Origin: Bacteroidota bacterium
GTDB taxonomy: Bacteria > Bacteroidota > Bacteroidia > Chitinophagales > Chitinophagaceae
Assembly (NCBI GenBank): GCA_023386855.1
Contig: JAEWIW010000002.1
Coordinates: 1 to 5,755, forward strand
DNA: 5,755 nucleotides
Direction of reading: 5' to 3'
Position numbers and translations under genes: made by a program
Part shown: piece by piece, positions 1 through 5,755 of the stretch
Position numbering within the stretch: the first letter of the stretch is position 1
How the letters are laid out: each line of letters begins with the position of its first letter
The notes under the pieces: model-generated
Database searches by the model: none
What the model saw: the letters and a program-made list of their open reading frames with translations, nothing else
Told to the model about the DNA's origin: nothing

Positions 1-22
1 CGTGGCACGGGGGCGTGCCACG
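1..22 (-). terminator. GC-rich hairpin after the last gene, probable intrinsic terminator
   Basis: Positions 1-9 (CGTGGCACG) and 14-22 (CGTGCCACG) are perfect reverse complements around a 4-nt loop, giving a 9-bp stem. It lies 9 nt past the TAG stop (32-34) of the persulfide dioxygenase gene in the direction of transcription, where a Rho-independent terminator would be expected. The T-tract that would confirm it would fall beyond the left edge and cannot be seen. The plus-strand side has no T-run, so there is no sign of a bidirectional terminator. The stem is much richer in GC than its surroundings, so it could also be one copy of a dispersed palindromic repeat. Confidence 0.5.
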
Positions 23-31
23 GGGTGTACC

Positions 32-1384
32 CTAAAACTCTTTTACCTTTTCTCCCAGATCATAAACCACCGCATTGCCATTGAGTTTGGAGGCGATAAG
101 TGAACTTCCGGCAGCACTACGGTATCCACCGGCACAATGCACCACTATGGGCTTCCCAACCGGTATCTCGCCAATCCTGCTCCTTAACTCCGACAAAGGG
201 ATCGCAATACTATCCTCAAAGATCTTTTTCGTTTCAACCTCAGATGGGTTCCTGACATCCACGATGGTGTAGTCTTCGAGGTCCTCCTTAAATTCCTTTA
301 CATCCAATGCCCCTGTCCTCTTCTCACCATACTCTAACACGAAAGCCTTTTCTACCTGCTCTTCGTAACCTATCGCGGCAATCCGCTCAAATAACTTTTC
401 CAATTGCTCTTCGGATCCGCCAGTGAGATAGAATTTTTCTCCAGGCTTGATAATGGTTCCCAGCCATGTTTCAAATTTTCCATCTTCCATTAAATTGATC
501 GAACGATCAAGATGCTGCTCCTTGAAATCCTTTTCACCACGGGCATCAATGATCCATAGGTTTTTATTCAATACTGAAGCTTCTTCCGCACTACTTACAG
601 GTTTATCAATTTTTATTTTTTCGATACCTGCCCTGAATGCTGGTGCACCAACCCTGTTCATCTCTACATCATGCGGGAAATAGGCAGGAATAAAAGGCTG
701 GCCAGAAAGAAGGTTCTCAACAAATTCCTGCCCGGTCATATCCTGTAACGACCAGTTGGTCATTTTCTCCGCGCCAATGGTACTGCTTTGCGCTTTGCTG
801 AGCGATTTACCACAAAGGGTTCCTGCACCATGCGCAGGGTAAACCAGCACATCATCGGGCAACACCATTAACTTATTCCTCAAAGAAGCATACATATCCC
901 TGGCCAGCGAATCACGTGTAGCCTTGATATTACCTGCACCTTCCCTGAGGTCGGGCCGACCGCAATCACCAATGAATAAGGTATCACCGGTGAAAACCGC
1001 ATTAGGTTTACCATCATGTTCCAGTACAATAGATATGCTATCGGGTGAATGACCCGGTGTATTCAAAGCATACATCCTGATCTTTCCAAACCGGATCTCG
1101 TCACCCTCATCAAATGACTTGTGATCATATCCTGCATTCACCAGTTTGCTCACATACACTGTTGCACCGGTAAGTTCTGAAAGCTCCTTATGACTGCTCA
1201 CAAAATCCGCATGCGGGTGCGTTTCAATGATGCCAATGATCTCAGCGTTATGCTGTTTGGCAAATTCAAGGTATTGTTCAGGGTTCCTGGCCGGATCGAC
1301 CAGCACAATTTTACTTTCACATTCACTGAGCACTGCATAACTGAAGTGCGACAGGTTCTTATCTTCCCACTGTTTTATTACCAC
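32..1384 (-). CDS. CstB-like persulfide dioxygenase-rhodanese fusion (MBL fold)
   Basis: This 450-residue protein probably acts in the cytoplasm, oxidising low-molecular-weight persulfides to sulfite or, with its rhodanese part, thiosulfate. Residues 1-250 are a metallo-beta-lactamase fold of the ETHE1/persulfide dioxygenase type. The metal motif THPHADF has His56, His58 and Asp60; further ligands are His112 (TPGHSPDS), Asp134 (FTGDTLF) and His185 (YPAHGAG). GRPDL at 142-146 is also typical. The usual HxHxDH has Phe61 in place of the last His, which fits a one-iron dioxygenase rather than a two-zinc hydrolase. Residues about 262-350 look like a rhodanese fold without a catalytic Cys. Residues about 358-450 are an active-looking rhodanese with Cys417 in CAGGYRS. 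The order and length resemble Staphylococcus aureus CstB; Cys191, just after His185, may match a functional CstB cysteine. The start is GTG at 1384-1382; no in-frame ATG suits the family N-terminus, and no Shine-Dalgarno is visible. No CstR-type regulator or sulfide:quinone reductase is in view. The exact substrate is not known from sequence. Confidence 0.88.
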   Translation of the reverse strand: MVIKQWEDKNLSHFSYAVLSECESKIVLVDPARNPEQYLEFAKQHNAEIIGIIETHPHADFVSSHKELSELTGATVYVSKLVNAGYDHKSFDEGDEIRFGKIRMYALNTPGHSPDSISIVLEHDGKPNAVFTGDTLFIGDCGRPDLREGAGNIKATRDSLARDMYASLRNKLMVLPDDVLVYPAHGAGTLCGKSLSKAQSSTIGAEKMTNWSLQDMTGQEFVENLLSGQPFIPAYFPHDVEMNRVGAPAFRAGIEKIKIDKPVSSAEEASVLNKNLWIIDARGEKDFKEQHLDRSINLMEDGKFETWLGTIIKPGEKFYLTGGSEEQLEKLFERIAAIGYEEQVEKAFVLEYGEKRTGALDVKEFKEDLEDYTIVDVRNPSEVETKKIFEDSIAIPLSELRSRIGEIPVGKPIVVHCAGGYRSAAGSSLIASKLNGNAVVYDLGEKVKEF

Positions 1385-1435
1385 GTTGTAAAAATTAATG
1401 TTAATGAAAAATTAAGGGTTAAACTTCTATAATAA
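1385..1435 (-). promoter_or_regulatory. AT-rich spacer with short direct repeats before the dioxygenase gene
   Basis: This 51-nt gap between the small rhodanese and the dioxygenase fusion is almost entirely A and T. It holds two copies of AAAAATTAA (1390-1398 and 1407-1415, 17 nt apart) and a tandem TTAATG pair (1395-1406). Read on the minus strand, each 9-mer contains TAATTTTT, close to the Bacteroidota -7 consensus TAnnTTTG, but no good -33 element is seen. It may be a weak promoter, or simply the A/T-rich leader that Bacteroidota use in place of a Shine-Dalgarno. No convincing terminator hairpin is present, so read-through from the rhodanese gene is likely. Confidence 0.25.
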
Positions 1436-1765
1436 TTATACTAACTGCACCATAATTTCTTCCAGTGCACCACCGTTGTACACATCTGAAATGCCATTCT
1501 GCTTCAGGATCTGTACTGCCATAGCACTCCTGTTACCACTCCTGCAATAGGCCACAATGGGCTTCTGCATTTTGGTAAATTCAGGAAGCCTGTTAGCTAC
1601 CTGGTCTAATGGAATGTTGATGGCTTCCGGCGCATGATGTTGCGCATACTCCTGCGGGGTACGAACGTCTACCAGTGTTTTTGTCCTATTCTTCAATGTC
1701 TGCATAGTTTGATTGATTTTTGATGGTGCAAAGATCAACCAATACAATGGGGAGAATAGTGACAT
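1436..1765 (-). CDS. Small single-domain rhodanese-like sulfurtransferase
   Basis: This is a 109-residue single rhodanese domain, a carrier or transferase of sulfane sulfur through a cysteine persulfide. The family signatures are LVDVRTPQEY (31-40), AINIPL (48-53), the active-site loop CRSGNRS with Cys74 (74-80), and the closing VYNGGALEE (95-103). The loop is complete, so the protein should be active. The start is uncertain. The longer form (ATG 1765-1763) has a hydrophobic N-terminus, MSLFSPLYWLIF, resembling the short leaders seen on some Bacteroidota rhodaneses. An internal ATG (Met21, 1705-1703) would give an 89-residue protein starting 10 residues before LVDVRTP. A weak TAnnTTTG-like sequence lies between the two starts (1729-1736). 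The gene follows the epimerase by 44 nt and precedes the dioxygenase fusion by 51 nt. It probably supplies or accepts persulfide for that enzyme; this is inferred from the pairing alone. Confidence 0.87.
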   Translation of the reverse strand: MSLFSPLYWLIFAPSKINQTMQTLKNRTKTLVDVRTPQEYAQHHAPEAINIPLDQVANRLPEFTKMQKPIVAYCRSGNRSAMAVQILKQNGISDVYNGGALEEIMVQLV

Positions 1766-1809
1766 ACATCACTGAACTATGGCGCCTAAGAAGTGGTTTA
1801 ACGCTTTCT

Positions 1810-3018
1810 TTACTTTATATGATTTTCCAGCAGCCTGTAGAGTAAGAGTTCCTGCCGAGGAAGATGAAAGGGACCCTTGAAAAGGTTGCCCTTGGCGGTT
1901 TGAGCGATGCTTCCATCGCGGTGAAGATAGCCATACCATTCACCGTGCTCTTTGTCGTGGAAATGCGCATAGGCATAGTCGTGAACCTGCCTGTGCCAGC
2001 CTGCATACTTTTGATCACCGGTTAATACCCATGCATACATCGTGGCCAGGATGGCTTCATTCTGTGGCCACCAGAACTTCATATCCTGCCAGTATTCCTG
2101 TACGGGACGGCCATTTACATCTCGGAAATAAAGGATTCCTCCATGTTCCTTATCCCATCCTCTTTCCCACATATAATCAAGCATCCTGCATCCCAGCTCA
2201 ATTAGATGAGGATCATTATCACGGTGAATGGCTTCATGAAGAATAAACCAGGCGCCTTCAATAGCATGTCCGGGATTGAGTGTTCTGCCATCGATATGAT
2301 CAATAATGCTTCCATCCGGGGCAACCTGTTCCATCACGCACCGGATATCATCCTTTACAAAATCGGTTTCTATTTCCTTGATCCACTTACTGATCCATTC
2401 GTTATAGCTGTTATCGCCTGTCCATTCCCGGTATTGCTGCACGGTATTCATCATGATCATTGGAACACCAATTCCTTTGGAAGGCCTGGTACTTGTATAT
2501 TTTGGTTCAAGTTTTTTTTCACCGCTTGCATAAGCGATACATTTATCAAGAACTCTTTTGGCATTTGCAGCCGCCTGCTGATCACCGCTAGCCTTTGAAT
2601 ACGCAGCAGCAGCGATCACATAAAAAGTTTCCGAAAAATAATACCTTCTTTTCCTGATCGGTTTACCATCGCGGGTTACATGAAAGAACATCCTTCCATC
2701 AGTGTCGAAGCAATATTGATTTAAAAAATCATAACCGAGCTTTGCTCCTTCCAGCCATTCCTTTTTTGGTTCAATGGTATTGTATAAGGTAGAAAGAAGC
2801 CAGGTGGCCCTACCCTGTATCCAAACGGCTTTATCATCATCGATCAATGATCCGTCTGCATCACGCATCATCAGGAATCCACCATATTCATGATCATAAG
2901 AACGCGGGAACCAGAATGGAACCGTATCATTCAATAACTGGTCTTTATAAAAATTCCTGTACGCCATAATATCATTGGCACTATAAGCCTGGATCCCAGG
3001 TATAACTTCCTTGATCAT
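1810..3018 (-). CDS. nanE: N-acylglucosamine 2-epimerase (AGE family), probably ManNAc to GlcNAc
   Basis: This is a 402-residue cytoplasmic enzyme of the AGE/renin-binding-protein family, an (alpha/alpha)6 barrel, and its length is normal for the family. Visible signatures are PFWFPRS with D42 and the GG pair (34-47), GRATWLL with Arg70, NPGHAIEGAWF with His251 and Glu254, FWWPQNEA (315-322), and KGPFHLPRQ with His385. Arg70, His251 and His385 match the expected catalytic set. The HxPR ending favours AGE over cellobiose 2-epimerase. Its ATG overlaps the sialidase stop as ATGA, so it is probably translationally coupled to that gene. In this setting it should convert ManNAc, released from sialic acid by an aldolase, to GlcNAc, as the AGE-type NanE of Bacteroides fragilis does. 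It is unrelated in fold to enterobacterial NanE, which uses the phosphorylated sugar. Met18 is an alternative start closer to the usual family N-terminus, but the overlap supports Met1. The family is clear; the substrate rests on context. Confidence 0.88.
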   Translation of the reverse strand: MIKEVIPGIQAYSANDIMAYRNFYKDQLLNDTVPFWFPRSYDHEYGGFLMMRDADGSLIDDDKAVWIQGRATWLLSTLYNTIEPKKEWLEGAKLGYDFLNQYCFDTDGRMFFHVTRDGKPIRKRRYYFSETFYVIAAAAYSKASGDQQAAANAKRVLDKCIAYASGEKKLEPKYTSTRPSKGIGVPMIMMNTVQQYREWTGDNSYNEWISKWIKEIETDFVKDDIRCVMEQVAPDGSIIDHIDGRTLNPGHAIEGAWFILHEAIHRDNDPHLIELGCRMLDYMWERGWDKEHGGILYFRDVNGRPVQEYWQDMKFWWPQNEAILATMYAWVLTGDQKYAGWHRQVHDYAYAHFHDKEHGEWYGYLHRDGSIAQTAKGNLFKGPFHLPRQELLLYRLLENHIK

Positions 3019-4574
3019 TTGATTATTTCATTTACAGGTATGCGAACAAAATACAGGTCACGAACGCCTTCATAAAGAAAGCCCAGCGTATTTTCATCAA
3101 TGCGTGTTAGTGATGAATATCCAAATCCCTTACGCTGGTCAACCAGCAGGCTGTAGGCCTCTGGCCAGCTTTCACCCAGGTCCATACTGGCTTTGATGGT
3201 CATATCCTCCCTGGCATTGGAGCTTGCAGGGTTTCCGAAGAATAATATATCGGCCGGTGCATTGTGCACCCTAACATTCGCTTTAATAAAGCTTGCCATG
3301 CAAACAGGATCCTTAAGCGCATGATAAGATGTAATGTGCTCGGTCCAGTTTTTTCCCATATCCTTTGTAGTAGCAATGCTTCGGAAGCTTCCCCTATTAT
3401 CCCTCATGCTTAACATTAAAGTACCTGGTGTGGTTTCCACCACCTGGCTTTCAGTAGTATTGGATTTTGCACCAATTCCCGATTGCCAGCTCTTTCCATG
3501 ATCCTTACTGTAAATGATCGAGGAATGTGGCATACCCGGCTTTTTAGACTCATCCCAATATTGTGATGCAAATACAATGGTTCCATCTTTCATGGCAATT
3601 CCACTTCCAGGCCCGTTGAAATACAAATGCCATTTGGGATCCTTTACCTGTGTAGTGATGCTATAAGGTTTGCTCCATGTTCTTCCATCATCATCACTGC
3701 TTACCAGCACGAACTGGCCGGTAATATCGGGCGACAACCCCGGTTCCGATCCTGCAATGGACCTATTGCCCTTACTCCATAATGCCGCAACCCACAACTT
3801 TTTCGTAACCGGGTCGAACAATACTGCAGGATCACCCACGCCATTATTTTCATGCGGGGCACCCATATCCATGATCACTTTCATGGGCTCCCAGCTTCTT
3901 CCACCATCGGTACTACGGCTGAGTCCCACATCTACATTCGCAGGAAGATCACCACTATGGTTATATCGGATATCATATACCGCGATGAGGGTTCCCTTAT
4001 CCGTTGTTGTGATACCCGGAATCCTGTAAGTGTTCACACCATCATCACCGGCCTTTCTAACGGCCACGCCTAAGCGCTTTTTAAAATCACCGGATTGTTC
4101 TGCCAGGTAATTTTTTCCATCCGTTGATTCCGCTGCAATTACCCTGCATTCCACCATCCTGTCAATATCCGCATTGTCCTTAAGTATTACATTGATCCAG
4201 GCATAATTCCAACCTGCGGAAACATTCCAGTTAACGGCAACTGCACCAGATTTGATCATTCCTCCTTCAAGGCTTGCCAGCAGATTATTTTTCTGGAATG
4301 CAGGCTCCTTCCCGGTTGAATACAGTTCAAGTTTTTGAAATGCAGTTACAGCGGCATCATCCATGCTCAACTGCAAGGATCTTACCTGTTGATTACCGGC
4401 AGGAACATATACTCCCACCCTTAGCAATGCATTTGTTCCTGATCCTTTGAACAAGGGGTAAACCTGCGTGGTTGATTCAACCGTAAGCGGTTGTGGAGGG
4501 CCCTGTGTTACAGACCTGCGAGAACATCCACTAACGATAAATAATATTGTTGCCAGCAAAAGCCATTTATTCAT
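3015..4574 (-). CDS. nanH: Lipoprotein exo-alpha-sialidase, GH33
   Basis: This 519-residue sialidase cleaves terminal sialic acid from glycans. Residues 1-17 are a lipoprotein signal peptide: MNK, a hydrophobic core, then lipobox VSGC with Cys17. Residues about 28-165 form the beta-sandwich domain usual at the N-terminus of Bacteroidota sialidases. From about 168 on is a six-bladed propeller. The first Arg of the triad is Arg184 in YRIPG, the second is Arg391 in SMRDNRG, and the third is probably Arg455 in NAREDM. The likely acid/base is Asp209 in SGDLP. The nucleophile pair is probably Glu375 (ESQVVE) with Tyr486 (FGYSS). Five Asp boxes are visible at 221-228, 293-300, 356-363, 403-410 and 463-470. 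All key residues are present, so it should be active. The residues after Cys17 are SRRS, lacking the acidic run that sends Bacteroidota lipoproteins to the cell surface, so a periplasmic location is possible. It starts 5 nt after the transporter stop and ends overlapping the epimerase start. Confidence 0.94.
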   Translation of the reverse strand: MNKWLLLATILFIVSGCSRRSVTQGPPQPLTVESTTQVYPLFKGSGTNALLRVGVYVPAGNQQVRSLQLSMDDAAVTAFQKLELYSTGKEPAFQKNNLLASLEGGMIKSGAVAVNWNVSAGWNYAWINVILKDNADIDRMVECRVIAAESTDGKNYLAEQSGDFKKRLGVAVRKAGDDGVNTYRIPGITTTDKGTLIAVYDIRYNHSGDLPANVDVGLSRSTDGGRSWEPMKVIMDMGAPHENNGVGDPAVLFDPVTKKLWVAALWSKGNRSIAGSEPGLSPDITGQFVLVSSDDDGRTWSKPYSITTQVKDPKWHLYFNGPGSGIAMKDGTIVFASQYWDESKKPGMPHSSIIYSKDHGKSWQSGIGAKSNTTESQVVETTPGTLMLSMRDNRGSFRSIATTKDMGKNWTEHITSYHALKDPVCMASFIKANVRVHNAPADILFFGNPASSNAREDMTIKASMDLGESWPEAYSLLVDQRKGFGYSSLTRIDENTLGFLYEGVRDLYFVRIPVNEIIK

Positions 4575-4579
4575 GTCGA

Positions 4580-5755
4580 TTAATTTATTTGATCTACTGG
4601 TGATGGTTTATTGTATCGCGATTCAATTTCATTTTCCTGGTAATCATTTGCGCGTGGCTTAAGAAAATACAATTGAATTAAAAGTGCAATCAATACAATA
4701 GCGGATAACATGGCGAAATCACGACCAAGATTCCCTGCATCGGTCGATCTTCCCAGCCAGTCGGTGATAAATGCACCAAAGAATACACCGGTCATGTTCA
4801 TCAACCCATAAGCTGTTGCACGGTACCTGGCAGAAACAAACTGGCAGAGGATCGGCATATTGTTGGCATCAAACATGCCATAACCAAATCCAAAACAAAA
4901 TGCAGCACCTACAACATGCGCTAGAGAACTTCCAAACCCGATTAAAACCAGTGATGGTATCGTAAGGGCCAAACCAATTGCGCTGGTATAAATTCTTCCT
5001 TTCAAATTCTTTTGTACCCAGCGATCCGAAAGTATTCCTCCAAAGATCACGCCCAACAAGGATGATGCGGCAATGGTGATGGTGGAAACCGGTCCTGCCA
5101 TGCTCATATCAATATCCAGGTTCTCTGCAAACAAAGTGGGTAACCAGTTTTTAACCGCCCATCCAGGTAAACTTGGAACAGCAAAATAGAGCAGGATAAC
5201 CCAGAAGGAAATATTGGTAAGCAATAGCCCAATGCCTGAAAATACCGAACGCTTTGAAGTAAATGGCTTTGAGCCTGGAGCTATAGGCTTAACCGAGGGT
5301 TCATGAATGGCCTTTTTCTCATGAAGAAAAAAAACGAGCACAAGTGAATACAGTACCCCAATCAATCCAAAATAATGAAATGCATTTTGCCAGGAATACT
5401 CCGCGGCAATGGTTGCTCCAAAACCTCCCAGTGCCTGGCCAATATAGAGTCCTGTCATATGAATACCTACAGCCAGTGATCTTGTTTTTGAATCATGGTA
5501 ATCGGCGATAAGTGATAGGGCGGCGGGAATATATAATGCTTCACTTACTCCCATGATAGCCCGAAGAATATACAATTGATTGAACCCTGAAGCATATCCC
5601 ATCGCAAGAGTAACCCCAGACCATACAAAAAGGCTGCCGGTGATTAACCATTTACGGTTAAATCGGTCGGCAATGATCCCTGATACCGGGCTCATGAATC
5701 CATATATCCATAAGAAGATTGCCATCAGGTGACCAAAGCTGGTGGCGGATTCCAG
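4580..5755 (-). CDS. nanT: MFS transporter, probable sialic acid permease (5' end beyond window)
   Basis: This is an inner-membrane major facilitator superfamily carrier, cut at its N-terminus by the right edge. The reading frame is open to base 5755 and gives 391 visible residues. The Met encoded at 5725-5723 sits at the start of a transmembrane helix just before MFS motif A (GIIADRFNRK, visible residues 26-35), so it is unlikely to be the true start: helix 1 and a short N-terminal tail, perhaps 40-50 residues, are missing. About eleven hydrophobic segments remain, with a central cytoplasmic loop near 145-170 and a second motif-A-like sequence GGILSDR (239-245). The C-terminal tail is short and polar. 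MFS carriers of this kind serve as NanT in Bacteroides, and the gene sits 5 nt before the sialidase, so import of free sialic acid by cation symport is the best guess. The substrate is inferred from neighbours; another sugar acid or organic anion cannot be excluded. Confidence 0.85.
   Translation of the reverse strand: MESATSFGHLMAIFLWIYGFMSPVSGIIADRFNRKWLITGSLFVWSGVTLAMGYASGFNQLYILRAIMGVSEALYIPAALSLIADYHDSKTRSLAVGIHMTGLYIGQALGGFGATIAAEYSWQNAFHYFGLIGVLYSLVLVFFLHEKKAIHEPSVKPIAPGSKPFTSKRSVFSGIGLLLTNISFWVILLYFAVPSLPGWAVKNWLPTLFAENLDIDMSMAGPVSTITIAASSLLGVIFGGILSDRWVQKNLKGRIYTSAIGLALTIPSLVLIGFGSSLAHVVGAAFCFGFGYGMFDANNMPILCQFVSARYRATAYGLMNMTGVFFGAFITDWLGRSTDAGNLGRDFAMLSAIVLIALLIQLYFLKPRANDYQENEIESRYNKPSPVDQIN

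Noticed and set aside
32..1384. Glyoxalase II (hydroxyacylglutathione hydrolase) as the function of the MBL protein
   Set aside because: The GRPDL motif, the loss of the second-site His and the attached rhodanese domains all point to a persulfide dioxygenase.
1766..1809. Possible terminator between the epimerase and the small rhodanese
   Set aside because: Only an imperfect AAGAAAG/CTTCTT pairing with a bulge and a long loop is present, with no T-tract. This is too weak to call.
2512..2519. A run of eight A on the coding strand of the epimerase gene, in a slippery A-AAA-AAA register
   Set aside because: The frame is intact on both sides and gives a normal-length family protein. No downstream stem-loop or overlapping alternative frame of interest was found, so programmed slippage is not supported.
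2206..2598. A 130-codon plus-strand open frame opposite the epimerase gene
   Set aside because: It lies wholly inside a well-supported gene on the other strand, has no family resemblance and no start context. The same holds for the other plus-strand open frames (for example 3670-4029 and 1190-1432).
5327..5334. A run of eight T on the coding strand of the transporter gene (phase-variation candidate)
   Set aside because: It encodes part of an ordinary hydrophobic helix (VFFL) and the frame is open throughout. A single short run is not evidence of phase variation.
5723..5725. ATG as the start of the transporter
   Set aside because: The frame stays open to the window edge and this Met leads directly into the helix before motif A, so helix 1 would be missing. 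The real start is probably outside the window.

Overview
The window reads as a stretch of a Bacteroidota chromosome, most likely from the Chitinophagaceae or a near relative. That placement is an inference from moderate GC content, AT-rich start regions without Shine-Dalgarno sequences, a lipoprotein GH33 sialidase with its typical N-terminal domain, and an AGE-type epimerase next to an MFS permease, a combination known from Bacteroides-type sialic acid loci. All five genes lie on the minus strand and fill nearly the whole window, so transcription runs from the right edge to the left edge. No RNA gene, insertion sequence, CRISPR array or phage gene was seen.

Right part (5755 down to 1810), sialic acid scavenging. 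An MFS transporter cut by the window edge is followed after 5 nt by a lipoprotein exo-sialidase. The sialidase overlaps an N-acylglucosamine 2-epimerase by 4 nt (ATGA). The spacing implies one transcript with translational coupling. Proposed flow: the sialidase frees terminal sialic acid from glycans outside the inner membrane, the permease imports it, an aldolase (not in the window, possibly just upstream) splits it to ManNAc and pyruvate, and the epimerase converts ManNAc to GlcNAc. This matches the nanL-nanE-nanT route known from Bacteroides fragilis.

Left part (1765 down to 32), sulfur handling. A small single-domain rhodanese (44 nt after the epimerase) is followed after 51 nt by a fusion of a metallo-beta-lactamase persulfide dioxygenase, a degenerate rhodanese and an active rhodanese. 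The fusion has the layout of Staphylococcus CstB. The pair probably oxidises persulfides formed from sulfide or cysteine. Whether it shares the nan transcript or has its own promoter cannot be decided from the sequence. The left edge carries a perfect 9-bp GC-rich hairpin just after the last stop codon, a likely terminator for the cluster.

No undescribed system was found with confidence. The points most worth checking are the sialidase operon beside a persulfide-oxidation pair, the altered metal motif and inactive middle domain of the fusion protein, the uncertain start of the small rhodanese, and the edge hairpin, which may be a dispersed repeat.
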